Source of the DNA: an uncultured Bacteroidales bacterium
GTDB taxonomy: Bacteria > Bacteroidota > Bacteroidia > Bacteroidales > Bacteroidaceae
Direction of reading: 5' to 3'
Length of the DNA stretch: 64,000 bases
Assembly: GCA_945787885.1 (NCBI GenBank)
Contig: CALZJF010000005.1
Coordinates: 1-64,000 of the forward strand
The translations under genes and the position numbers were made by a program. The notes beneath the pieces are model-generated. The model worked only from the letters and a program-made list of their open reading frames with translations. It was not told where the DNA came from and ran no database searches. Positions 1-8,923 of the stretch are shown here, one piece after another (position 1 is the stretch's first letter; each line of letters starts with the position of its first letter).

Positions 1-1
1 T

Positions 2-115
2 AAGATAGGTGAAATTTCTGACATGGCCAAGTGTTTTGAGAACTTTGTTTCTCAGACACTTGGATTTCTTACAAGTTTTTATGCTGCGGAATTAAGGAAT
101 AATATGAAGTTATGA
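2..115 (+). CDS. C-terminal end of an unidentified protein (partial)
   Basis: The frame is open from the window edge and gives 37 residues ending in ELRNNMKL, then stops at 113-115. The stop overlaps the next start codon (ATGA at 112-115). That tight coupling suggests translation continuing into the downstream glycosyltransferase, as in a polysaccharide operon. Too little is visible to name a family. Confidence 0.55.
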   Translation, partial: KIGEISDMAKCFENFVSQTLGFLTSFYAAELRNNMKL

Positions 116-1065
116 AAATATCCATAATAATTCCGATTTTTAATGTGGAGAACTACATTTCTCGATGCCTTGATTCTATTTATAGCCAAGGTGTAGATGA
201 ATCGTGCTTCGAGGTAATTGCAGTTAACGACGGCTCTACTGATAAATCTTCAGACATAGTTAGAAAATTTCAAAAAGAGCATTCAAATATACTCCTGTTT
301 GAAAAGAATAACGAAGGAGTATCAGTCGCTCGAAACTTAGCTGTAGAAAAGTCATCTGGAGATTACTTGGTGTTCATTGATCCTGACGATTCTATATTGC
401 CAAATTCATTAAAGTCGCTAATGACAACTATAGAATCACAACCATTAATTCCAATGATTATAATGAGATCATACGGAGATAATGGAGTGGAACTATATAA
501 ATGGGTGCATTTGTATAAACACATGCAAAATGTAGGATGTCTGGATACTATTAATGAGGGATATGTCAGAGGAAGTGTTTGTGGATGTGCATTTTCACGC
601 AAACATATCCTAAATAATCAAATTAAGTTTCCAAAAGGGATAAGGAATAGCGAAGATACAATTTTTTTCTTCCAGTCAATGACATTTTGTAAGAATTGTT
701 TTTTTGCTGATATTCCTTTCTATCAAGTAATCGGAAGAGAAGGAAGCGCCTCTCGTACTTTCTCAATTGAGAGACTTAATTCAATGATTCATTCTATAGA
801 ATATGTTGATAATTTGCTATATGAAAAGAATATTGCAGAGGTAAAGTCTGCCATACTCAATTTTTTGAAATACCTTTTAATATCTTCTCTTATCTATGCT
901 ATTATTAAGACCAAACATTCAGGTCTTTCATACTTGATAAAACATAGTAGATTGTCTTGGTTTTATGTAGACACAACAAACATTAAATATTTGAAATGGA
1001 AGATGAAGTTATTGAATTTTTCGTTACCTACATATTATTTCTTATATAAAATTGTCAATAAATAA
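112..1065 (+). CDS. Family 2 glycosyltransferase
   Basis: This 317-residue protein has the GT-A nucleotide-sugar fold signature. SIIIPIFN lies at residues 4-11, the VNDGSTDKS loop near 38-46, NEGVSVARN at 67-75 and the acidic FIDPDD metal-binding motif at 88-93. Such enzymes transfer a sugar from an activated nucleotide to a growing lipid-linked repeat unit at the inner face of the membrane. The C-terminal third is hydrophobic and lysine-rich (about 245-270), fitting peripheral membrane attachment. It is coupled by a 4-base overlap to the gene before it. Donor and acceptor cannot be read from sequence. The DNA is AT-rich like the rest of the locus start. Confidence 0.9.
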   Translation: MKISIIIPIFNVENYISRCLDSIYSQGVDESCFEVIAVNDGSTDKSSDIVRKFQKEHSNILLFEKNNEGVSVARNLAVEKSSGDYLVFIDPDDSILPNSLKSLMTTIESQPLIPMIIMRSYGDNGVELYKWVHLYKHMQNVGCLDTINEGYVRGSVCGCAFSRKHILNNQIKFPKGIRNSEDTIFFFQSMTFCKNCFFADIPFYQVIGREGSASRTFSIERLNSMIHSIEYVDNLLYEKNIAEVKSAILNFLKYLLISSLIYAIIKTKHSGLSYLIKHSRLSWFYVDTTNIKYLKWKMKLLNFSLPTYYFLYKIVNK

Positions 1066-1290
1066 ACTATATAGTTGATAATATTAATCGAAAGAGGGGC
1101 ATTGCACTAAAACACCCTCAAAAAAAATGCATAATCTAAACCATTTACTCAAAAACACACAAATACTAAACATTTACAACAACACTCCACTTTATCGAGA
1201 TGGTGTATTTACGCTTAACGAATATTAAGGAAATACATTTCTATACTTTGATTCAGTTAATCAATTCAACATTACAAATTTTATAACTAT

Positions 1291-1506
1291 ATACATATCC
1301 ATAAAATAACTGTCAGAAACTACAGTATTTTGAAGATTTTCTCAGTCGATTTGGAGGAGAATCTGTCTTTGATTGTTGGTAAGAATAAATCAGGAAAGAC
1401 TTCTCTGCTCCAACTGCTGAATACGATGCTCAATGGTACGGAACCTACATACAACGACTTTAACCTTGATTATCGTAAGGTGTTGTGGGAACAGATATCG
1501 GCGTAA
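1291..1506 (+). pseudogene. N-terminal remnant of an OLD-family ATPase
   Basis: In one open frame the region reads IHKITVRNYSILKIF, then a stretch with SLIVGKNKSGKTSLL, which is a Walker A loop in the setting typical of OLD/AAA ATPases of overcoming-lysogenization nucleases. No ATG is seen at the proper place (ATA codons stand there). The frame ends at 1504-1506 where an IS66-like end begins. Only about 70 residues of a protein normally over 500 remain, so it cannot be functional. It suggests that another nuclease or defence gene once stood in this locus. Confidence 0.6.
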
Positions 1507-1738
1507 GCATCCAATTCCTATTTTCGTGGTTTGAAATATACTGAATACCTTTGCGCCGTACTAATTTATATTGGTTATGGCAACAAGTAGTAAAGACATT
1601 GAAACGCTCTGGCAGAGATATTCTGAAGAGGGAAGCAAGAAAGGAATTTCCGTAAGGGATTTCTTTGAAAAGAATGGAGTACCATATCATGTGTTTGAGA
1701 AATGGTATAAGCGCAAGTATCAGCAGCCTGTCATGTGA
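1502..1738 (+). mobile_element. IS66-family insertion sequence remnant (left end and tnpA start)
   Basis: GTAAGC at 1502 resembles an IS66-type terminal repeat. A TACCTTTG box lies at 1546-1553 and a short gene at 1577-1738 encodes 53 residues beginning MATSSKDIETLWQRYSEEG. These residues match the N-terminal helix-turn-helix accessory protein (TnpA) of Bacteroidetes IS66 elements (ISVRDFFEKNGVPYHVFEKWY). The rest of tnpA, tnpB and the tnpC transposase are absent, so the element is dead. It separates the OLD ATPase remnant from the glycosyltransferase pseudogene, implying insertion followed by deletion. Confidence 0.65.
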
Positions 1739-1749
1739 TGACGTTATGA

Positions 1750-2736
1750 ACGATATGGAACGAGAGCAATAGAAAACAGATCAGGGGGCTTTTAGGAATA
1801 CTTAAAGGACAACTGGGTCGTTTCGCGAAGCCTGCCTTGAAAGAACTCCAAACAGGAAAATACGACATGTGTATTTTTAATGGAGGATACGAAGCTGGAT
1901 GGGTTGTAGATAAACTGAAGATCAAATCTGTCAGATTTGTTACAATCCACCATAATTTGGAGATTGAGTATTGTATAGACACAAAACACATGTTGCCATT
2001 TGGTGGCAGATACGATGGTATAATAAAAAGACAGGAACGTAAAGCCTACAAGAAGTCCAATCTGAATCTATTCCTGACAGAACAAGATCTGCGTGCATTT
2101 AAAAATATATGGTCATACAGATGCTAAAAATATTGTTATAGGTACGTTCGATTTTAAGAATGCAGAGATTATTCAATTAAACGAGACAAATTCATCAGAA
2201 TTTGACATAGTTATTAGCGGTTCCTTAAAAACTTATCAAAAAGAACACGGAATAAAAGACTTCATGGATAATTACTATGAGATAGTTCTCAAGCATATTC
2301 CAGATGTTAGAATATTAATGACCGCTAGAGATCCTGGACCAGAGATTCTTGCTTATGCAGAACGACATGCAGATCATATTAAGATTGTCCCTTCTCCCCA
2401 AGACATTCATGCAGAAGTTAGAAGAGCCAACATATTCTTATGCCCTACAGATATTGGTGGTGGGTTGAAACTTTGAGCCATGGACGGTTTGAAGAATGGT
2501 CTCCAATATTGGTTCATGCTGTATCTGCTCGAGGTTATGATGCATATTTTGACAAACCATATTATAGCATTTATAAAGACGAAGAGTCTTTTGAAAAAGG
2601 TTTGGTGAAGACATTGGAATACCTCAAATCGCATAATTGTAGTTCGTGCACAATCAATTCTGACTACTATAAGTATTTCGGATATACCTCAGGAAAAGAA
2701 CGTTTTTATGAGGCTATCACTTCGGATTCGAAGTAA
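1750..2736 (+). pseudogene. Broken GT4-like glycosyltransferase (two frameshifts and a stop)
   Basis: Three consecutive pieces in shifting frames form one glycosyltransferase. Piece 1 (1750-2127) contains RFVTIHHNLEIEYCIDTKH. Piece 2 (about 2093-2476) ends in CPTDIGGGLKL. Piece 3 (to 2736) carries ILVHAVSARGYDAYF. The first break is in an A-run near 2100-2106, where one A is missing. The second is an in-frame TGA at 2473-2476 followed by a lost C near 2504. The GGGLK and ARGYD signatures belong to the C-terminal sugar-nucleotide lobe of GT-B enzymes. The 5' end is missing: the frame runs back only to a stop at 1747, next to the IS66 remnant. It is probably inactive unless the shifts are sequence errors. 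Confidence 0.75.
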
Positions 2737-2891
2737 TCTTCGTAGGCAGGTAAAAATCAGGGGGCAGCATCAAAGAATAGCCCCCTAAAACTCCACCTAT
2801 TCTTTCAGGTTCATGCCACTCCTTTCCTTCCCTCTTCCACTATTGTTTGAAATCTTCACTCAAATGACGGTGGGGCTGTTCCTATACTACG

Positions 2892-3581
2892 ATGCAGAAA
2901 AATATGATGGCGACAGATTATTATATTGTAGGTAATCTCAGAAAGGATTACGAGGAGTCGTATTCGAAGTTGGGGCATCGATGGAAGGTTTATGCTCAAC
3001 GGAAGTATGATATCATTGATAAGGTGCAGAAGGACGGACTCTTATTGGTGGGCATCAATCCATCGTTTGACGAAGGCTTCGAAGGTTCTTGCGAAGGTGA
3101 AGTTCGTGATTCGGAGAATGGAGGGTATCAGCATCCATATTTCACGAAGCCCAAGAAGCTGAATGAAGAAATTGGCATAAGCCGTTTTTCGCATGTCGAT
3201 ATGTTCTCTCTCAGGACGCGCCCTCAGCATGTGGTTCAAGATATTGTCAATGACCCTGATTCTCAAGAGTTCGTTGAGGAGCAGTTGAAGCTGTTTCGTA
3301 TGATAGTCGATGGAGCCAGTCCGAGAGCGATTGTGGTTGTTAATGCTTTGGCCAGCCACCTAATAAGAACGGGTCGCGCCCTTGGTGATTTGGATTATGA
3401 TGAAGAATTGGGAGTAGCTATGTATAAGATTGGCGAGAAGCGAGTGCCCGTCTTCTATTCGGGGATGTTGTCTGGAGCGCATGCTATTGATAACGGCTCT
3501 TTCGATAGACTGATCTGGCATATCAAGTATGTGTTGAATATGCAAAGTGAAAATTCTTCGCAGTTACGCGTTAACAGTTAA
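2892..3581 (+). CDS. Hypothetical protein with uracil-DNA-glycosylase-like motifs
   Basis: This intact 229-residue protein has [13 protein letters not shown] at about 51-63, [10 protein letters not shown] near 101-110, VVNALASHL near 149-157 and a C-terminal [22 protein letters not shown]-x-N-P-S loop early in the protein plus a late Ser/His loop is the arrangement of the uracil-DNA glycosylase superfamily, but the catalytic residues are not convincing, so I call this only fold-level resemblance. It is not an expected polysaccharide gene. It lies between a broken glycosyltransferase and broken wecB, and could be cargo brought in with the recombined segment. Confidence 0.5.
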   Translation: MQKNMMATDYYIVGNLRKDYEESYSKLGHRWKVYAQRKYDIIDKVQKDGLLLVGINPSFDEGFEGSCEGEVRDSENGGYQHPYFTKPKKLNEEIGISRFSHVDMFSLRTRPQHVVQDIVNDPDSQEFVEEQLKLFRMIVDGASPRAIVVVNALASHLIRTGRALGDLDYDEELGVAMYKIGEKRVPVFYSGMLSGAHAIDNGSFDRLIWHIKYVLNMQSENSSQLRVNS

Positions 3582-3607
3582 CACTCACAAGTAATATAAT
3601 AAAAAAT

Positions 3608-4784
3608 ATGAAAACAGTAATGCTTGTCTTCGGCACTCGTCCCGAAGCCATAAAAATGTGTCCGCTGGTGAAGGAATTCCAGAAGCGGACAGAAGAGTTC
3701 AAAACCATCGTGTGCGTAACAGGTCAGCATCGCGAAATGCTCGACCAAGTGCTGAGAATATTCGATGTCAAGCCGGATATTGACTTGAACATCATGAAGC
3801 AAGGACAGGACTTGACCGATGTGACTGTTCGCATCCTCAACGGAATGCGTGACGTGCTCAAGGAGTGCAAGCCTGATGTTGTGCTCGTACATGGCGATAC
3901 TACAACCTCCACTGCTGCCGCCCTTGCTGCCTTCTATGCACAGATTCCAGTAGGACACGTAGAGGCTGGTCTTCGCACACATATATAGTCCTTGGCCGGA
4001 GGAGATGAACCGCCAGATTACAGGTCGCATTGCCACCTATAACTTCTCTCCAACTCCACTCTCTGAGAAGAACCTGCAAGAGGAGAAAGCCCATGGCAAC
4101 ATTTATGTCACTGGCAATACCGTCATTGATGCCCTCCATATGGTTGTGGATAAGCTGAAGAACGACACCACCCTTGCCGAAGAGCAGAACAAAGTTCTTC
4201 TTGAGGCTGGTTATGATGTGACACGTTTAACCAATGGCAAGAAGCTCGTTCTCATCACTGGCCACAGACGTGAAAACTTTGGCGATGGCTTCATCCGTAT
4301 GGTAACAGCTATGAAGGATTTGTCAGAGAAATACACAGACGTAGATTTTGTTTATCCTATGCACCTCAACCCCAATGTCCGCAAGCCTATTCATGAAGTG
4401 TTTGGTGAAAATCATACCCGACCTAACTTCTTCTTCATTGAACCACTCCAATATCTGGAGTTTGTTCATCTGATGAACAAGGCCACCATCGTCCTTACCG
4501 ACTCAGGCGGCATACAGGAAGAAGCTCCAGGCCTTGGCAAGCCAGTACTCGTTATGCGTGACACAACTGAACGTCCAGAGGCACTCGCCAGCGGAACAGT
4601 TCATTTGGTAGGCACAGATTACGACAAGATTGTCAATGAAGTCAGCACCCTCCTCGATGATTCAGCAGCTTATGAAGCCATGAGCAAAGCCGTAAATCCT
4701 TATGGAGACGGACAGTCTTGCCGCAGAATTGCCGATGTGCTTGCAGGCAAGGAAACCGATAGATATGAAGTAAAGTTAAACTAA
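3608..4784 (+). pseudogene. wecB: UDP-N-acetylglucosamine 2-epimerase, frameshifted
   Basis: The first part (3608-3988, 126 residues) begins [20 protein letters not shown] and runs to [11 protein letters not shown]. The second (in another frame to 4784) resumes with SPWPEEMNRQITGRIA and includes ITGHRRENFGDG and TDSGGIQEEAPGLGKPVLVMR. Together they cover a full-length epimerase that interconverts UDP-GlcNAc and UDP-ManNAc. Intact family members usually read [12 protein letters not shown] here. The AT repeat at about 3980-3987 has lost bases, giving an early TAG. The active-site parts are preserved on both sides, so the break is recent or a sequence error. wecC follows 14 bases downstream, forming a UDP-ManNAcA supply pair. 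Confidence 0.85.
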
Positions 4785-4798
4785 AAACATACAAGAAA

Positions 4799-6022
4799 AT
4801 GATTAACGTAATTGGATTGGGCTACATCGGATTGCCCACAGCCCTTATGATGGCTTCTCACGGAGTTGAAGTGGTTGGAACCGACTATAACAAGAAACTC
4901 GTGGATACCCTCAATGCTGGTCACACCACCTTCAAGGAGGATGGTCTTGACGAACTGTTCAATGATGCAGTCAAGGCAGGTATCAAGTTTACCACTGAGT
5001 ATCAGAAGACAGATATGTACATCGTATCTGTTCCTACTCCCTATGACAAGTTCTCCAAGAAGGTGGATGCCTGCTATGTGGTAGCTGCTATCAAGGAAGT
5101 GATGAAAATATGTCCTAAAGGTGCGACCGTAGTAGTAGAATCAACTGTAAGCCCTGGTACTATGGACAATTTCGTTCGTCCTGTGGTTGAGGCCAATGGC
5201 TTTAAGATTGGAGAAGATCTTCATCTTGTACATGCTCCTGAGCGTATTATTCCCGGCAATATGGTGTATGAACTCCTACATAATAACCGCACGATTGGTG
5301 CCGACTCTAAAGAAATCGGTGAAAAGGTAAAGGAATACTATGCAAGTTTCTGTCAAGGCGAGATTGTCGTTACTGATATTCGTAGTGCTGAGATGACCAA
5401 GGTGGTGGAGAATACTTTCCGTGCCGTTAATATTGCCTTTGCCAATGAGTTGGCCCGTATTTGTCGTCATGATAATATGGATGTGTATGAGATTATCCGC
5501 ATCTGCAACATGCACCCACGTGTGAACATCCTCCAGCCAGGACCTGGTGTAGGTGGTCACTGTATCTCTGTTGACCCTTGGTTCTTGGTAGGTGATTATC
5601 CTCGCTTGGCAAAGGTGATTGACGAGTCCATGAAGACCAATGACTCTCAGCCCGAGTTCGTCCTCAATCGCATCTATGAAATCATGAAGGAGAATGGCAT
5701 CACCGATAACCGTAAGGTGGGTCTCTATGGTTTGACCTACAAGGAGAATGTAGATGACTATCGCGAGTCACCTACACTTCAGATGCTCGAATTGCAGGAG
5801 CGTCATCTTGCACGTCCGTTGAAGTGCTATGACCCCTTCTTGGAAGACCATAAGATTGCCGAGAATCAGTTCGACAACTTCGATGAGTTCATCAACGATG
5901 TGGATATGGTTGTCATTATGGTAAAGCACGACCATATCAAGCAGAATTGGGAAAAGCTGAAAGGCAAGGTCATTCTCGACTGTTTCAATATTTGTCCTCT
6001 TGAGGGTGTTTATCATATATAA
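4799..6022 (+). CDS. wecC: UDP-N-acetyl-D-mannosamine dehydrogenase
   Basis: This 407-residue member of the UDP-glucose/GDP-mannose dehydrogenase family oxidises UDP-ManNAc twice with NAD to UDP-ManNAcA, a precursor of acidic surface polysaccharides. The NAD-binding Rossmann loop GLGYIGLP is at residues 6-13, STVSPGT at 115-121, the HAPERIIPGN motif near 145-154, and the catalytic cysteine in PGVGGHCISVDP is C255. The C-terminal UDP-binding lobe contains LTYKENVDDYRESP. It follows frameshifted wecB directly. If wecB is truly dead, its substrate must come from another epimerase. Confidence 0.93.
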   Translation: MINVIGLGYIGLPTALMMASHGVEVVGTDYNKKLVDTLNAGHTTFKEDGLDELFNDAVKAGIKFTTEYQKTDMYIVSVPTPYDKFSKKVDACYVVAAIKEVMKICPKGATVVVESTVSPGTMDNFVRPVVEANGFKIGEDLHLVHAPERIIPGNMVYELLHNNRTIGADSKEIGEKVKEYYASFCQGEIVVTDIRSAEMTKVVENTFRAVNIAFANELARICRHDNMDVYEIIRICNMHPRVNILQPGPGVGGHCISVDPWFLVGDYPRLAKVIDESMKTNDSQPEFVLNRIYEIMKENGITDNRKVGLYGLTYKENVDDYRESPTLQMLELQERHLARPLKCYDPFLEDHKIAENQFDNFDEFINDVDMVVIMVKHDHIKQNWEKLKGKVILDCFNICPLEGVYHI

Positions 6023-6087
6023 TTTTTATTGTAATTTAGCATCTGTGGGCAATCCACAGATGCTGGAATTGATAATATTTGGAGTCA

Positions 6088-7158
6088 ATGAAAAAAATTG
6101 TTTTTATTAGCGATGGATTAAGTCAACCAAGAAACATTAAACGGGTAACCTCTTTGCTAAATGCTGGTTTTGAAGTAAAAGTCTATGGATATAATCGTGG
6201 CAGGTTTGATGTAAACAAATATCCTGACGGAGTAAATCCTATTGTGCTTGGATTATTTGGAGATGGGAATGGATATCTCAACAAATTCAAGACGCTCAAA
6301 CATGATGTTGCAAGAATCGTTGAAGAAAATGGCAAAGATATCTTATACTATGCATTTGGCATTCTTGCTGCATATATGTTAAAGCAAAAGGGTTGTAATT
6401 ATGTATATGAGATCAGCGATATTCTATATGCATATCCTCGCTTTAAATTCGTCATGCCTCTGATAAAAAGAATAGACAGGGATATTATAGATAAGGCGCA
6501 ATTGGTTGTTATGACTTCTGAGGGTTTTGCTGATTTTCATGGATTAAAATCAGATAAACTTGTATTGATTCCTAATAAAGTTAATTCTGTATTGTCATCT
6601 GTCAAACGCACACCTTTAGACTTGAAAGAGAATGATAAAATCCGGTTTGCATTTGTAGGTGCAATTCGATATGAAACCACATTTAGGATAGCAGAGACAA
6701 TTGGCAAAAAATATCCAAGCTATGAATTCCATTTTTTTGGAGGTACAAAGACATTTCTTGAACGTTGTCAGAATTTAGATAACACTTATTCTAATGTCTT
6801 CTATCATGGTGCATTTAGAAACCCCGATGATGTTCCAGAAATATACAATAACCTTGATGTGGTTGTTGCTTGTTATACTACTAAAAGTTTAAATGAGAGA
6901 ATAGCTGAGCCAAATAAACTATATGAGGCCTTGTTTTTCTGCAAACCAATTATAGTTGCAACGGACACTTTTTTATCGAAACAAGTGAAGAAGTATGGAT
7001 GTGGATATTGTGTAGATGGTTCTACAATAGAAAACATTGAAATCTTTCTCAATTCTATTGATTACAAAGAACTTAACAGAATATCCCAACACGAATACGA
7101 ACTAAATGGAGATGAGTTTGTTGATAACGCTCAAATACTGATTGAAAAACTAAAGTAG
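6088..7158 (+). CDS. GT4-like glycosyltransferase
   Basis: This 356-residue GT-B fold enzyme begins MKKIVFISDGLSQPRNIKR. ATG at 6088 was chosen over an upstream TTG at 6079 because GGAG lies just before it. The C-terminal lobe has FAFVGAIRYETTFRIAE, YHGAFRNPDDVPEIYNNLD and the acidic EPNKLYEALFFCKPIIVA motif that contacts the donor nucleotide. It probably adds one sugar of the repeat unit. It sits between wecC and the acyltransferase and is AT-rich. The sugar transferred cannot be predicted. Confidence 0.85.
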   Translation: MKKIVFISDGLSQPRNIKRVTSLLNAGFEVKVYGYNRGRFDVNKYPDGVNPIVLGLFGDGNGYLNKFKTLKHDVARIVEENGKDILYYAFGILAAYMLKQKGCNYVYEISDILYAYPRFKFVMPLIKRIDRDIIDKAQLVVMTSEGFADFHGLKSDKLVLIPNKVNSVLSSVKRTPLDLKENDKIRFAFVGAIRYETTFRIAETIGKKYPSYEFHFFGGTKTFLERCQNLDNTYSNVFYHGAFRNPDDVPEIYNNLDVVVACYTTKSLNERIAEPNKLYEALFFCKPIIVATDTFLSKQVKKYGCGYCVDGSTIENIEIFLNSIDYKELNRISQHEYELNGDEFVDNAQILIEKLK

Positions 7159-7182
7159 TACCAAGCTGTCATTTTCTCAATT

Positions 7183-8246
7183 ATGGCAAAGAAAGATATT
7201 CTTTGGATTAATAATTTGCGGGCTCTATGTATATTGTCAGTGTTCTTCGTGCATTCTGCAAGCTATTATGGGTATAACACAGGTGTACTTGATCATCTGG
7301 TTCATCCCTTTTACGTCAATGCATTCTTTTTTGTGAGTGGCTACCTCCTATTGCGCAAGCAACTGAGTGAGCCACTGATAAGTCGGACTTGTTCTGATCA
7401 TATGGTAGGGGGGGTAAAACTTTGTTGTTAAACATATTGTTTCGCATTGTTATTCCTTCAATCATTTTCTCCACAGTCGAATTCCTGCCAGCAATATTGT
7501 TGAGAGGTGAGTCTTTTGAATTGGAGCATTTCCTCTACAAAACCATCGGTGGTGGCACGTATTGGTTTACAAGTGCATTGGTGGTAGCACAATTGTTGTT
7601 TGTTCTCCTATTGTCAATGCGTATAAGGAACGTTTGGTTTTACGTAAATATCGGTGCAACAATTGGATTGGGTGCTACATATCTCATCACAAACGATTAT
7701 TGGTCTGAAGGCACAAACCTATGGGCTTACAAGCATGGACTCATAAGCATGTTCTTCCTCTCGCTCGGAGGATTATATTGGCGTTACGAAACGATAATAA
7801 CAAAGTGGTTGCGATGGTATATAATACTCCCTTTAGTTGCTGCCTATACCTATATTGTAGGTTGGCATTATGACATTGTTGGATGTGTTATCAGTACTTT
7901 CCGTCTTAACTACTTAGGTATTATAGCAAGTGTGGTTATTTGTTTTCTTCTACCCAAGATGATGACGTACATTAAAAATATCCGTGCCATAACATATTTG
8001 GGACAGAACACCATCGGGTTCTACTTTATGAGTGGTGCCTTGCCCATTGTGCTGAGTATGGTTGTTCACAAAGTAATGCCTGGGTCCAGTGCCTTGGGAT
8101 TGGCAATTGTATTTGCTGGTTCTATGAGTATTGGCTATGTGGCGGTTTATCTCATAAACAGATTCATGCCCTGGTTGCTTGATTTGAGAACATTGAAACG
8201 CAAACGAACAGCAATGTTTTTATTGCCGGCAATCCTGCGAAGATAG
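7183..8246 (+). pseudogene. Acyltransferase-3 family O-acyltransferase, frameshifted at a G7 run
   Basis: The first 82 codons (7183-7431) give WINNLRALCILSVFFVHSAS, the N-terminal Asn-Arg and His motifs of membrane O-acyltransferases. The remaining 8-9 membrane segments continue in a different frame from about 7415 to 8246 (KTLLLNILFRIVIPSIIF onward). The switch falls at seven consecutive G (7408-7414). One more G would join the halves as MVGGGKTLLLN. Members acetylate or succinylate sugars of surface polysaccharide. The last dozen codons lie over the remnant of a different gene (hexapeptide acetyltransferase), so the C-terminus is also altered. It could be phase-variable, dead, or a sequence error. 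Confidence 0.8.
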
Positions 8247-8266
8247 TGAAAGAGAATGAGGAATAA
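8213..8266 (+). pseudogene. C-terminal scar of a hexapeptide-repeat acetyltransferase
   Basis: In a frame different from the acyltransferase, this stretch reads NVFIAGNPAKIVKENEE and a stop. The AGNPAKIVK ending is the hallmark C-terminus of left-handed beta-helix acetyltransferases of polysaccharide loci. Nothing else of that gene is present. It marks a deletion or recombination junction immediately before the nuclease/TOPRIM/HEPN cassette. Confidence 0.65.
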
Positions 8267-8323
8267 TGATAGAGTTAATGCAGTTCAGCAAATACAATAG
8301 GAGTATATTTTTTACTGAATATT

Positions 8324-8923
8324 ATGACAAAAACGAAAGAATTGGAAGTCAAGATAAAGGATTGCAAGACCCATAGAGAGCTTAAAGCTTTATGGAATAC
8401 TCGCAAAAATAAAAATGGCGAAGATGTGTGGCCGAAAGGGAAAGTGATGGAGTTTCTTATTGCAAAGGCTTTTGAACTGGAGTCTCGGGAAGATAAGCCT
8501 GTATTTGTGACATATCCTTATGGAGTTAGAGAACAACATAATATGGAGTTAGAGCAGATAGATGGTGCGGTTCATGTTAATGGCCTTCATGCGCTGATAG
8601 AATGTAAAGACTATAAAGATTCAAATATTGAGATTTCTCCCTTGGTGAAATTAAGATTTCGGTTACAAGTTCGCCATTCGTCGGCTTTTGGTATATTTGT
8701 TTCGTGTACGGAAATGACTGATCCTGCTGAGTATTGGATACAGTTTATGGCTCCTCAGCTGATAATCTTTTGGAATAAAGAAGACCTGGAGTTTTGTTTA
8801 GACAATAGCTGTTTCGTTGATTGTATGGAAACAAAATACCGTATGGCGATTGACAAAAGAGACTACAATTTCAATTATCACCAATCAAAAAAAATATTAG
8901 AAGAATGCATTCCTCTCTTTTAA
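8324..8923 (+). CDS. PD-(D/E)XK nuclease-like protein (first gene of candidate defence cassette)
   Basis: This 199-residue soluble protein shows a plausible restriction-endonuclease core. A helix with E43 (VMEFLIAKAFE) precedes D80 in ELEQIDGAVHV, and the strand LIECKDYKD supplies E93 and K95, matching the E / D / E-x-K spacing of Mrr-like PD-(D/E)XK nucleases. The following residues alternate hydrophobic strands and helices, and the tail is basic. No methyltransferase or DNA-recognition domain is attached. Its 3' end overlaps the next gene by 19 bases, so the two are co-translated. It is AT-rich and has no link to polysaccharide synthesis. DNA cleavage is inferred, and the exact family is not recognised. 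Confidence 0.65.
   Translation: MTKTKELEVKIKDCKTHRELKALWNTRKNKNGEDVWPKGKVMEFLIAKAFELESREDKPVFVTYPYGVREQHNMELEQIDGAVHVNGLHALIECKDYKDSNIEISPLVKLRFRLQVRHSSAFGIFVSCTEMTDPAEYWIQFMAPQLIIFWNKEDLEFCLDNSCFVDCMETKYRMAIDKRDYNFNYHQSKKILEECIPLF

Noticed and set aside
3608..8246. Programmed frameshifting to explain split wecB and acyltransferase
   Set aside because: No slippery heptamer with a downstream stimulator is evident at wecB, and both families are normally single uninterrupted genes; mutation, phase variation or sequence error is simpler.
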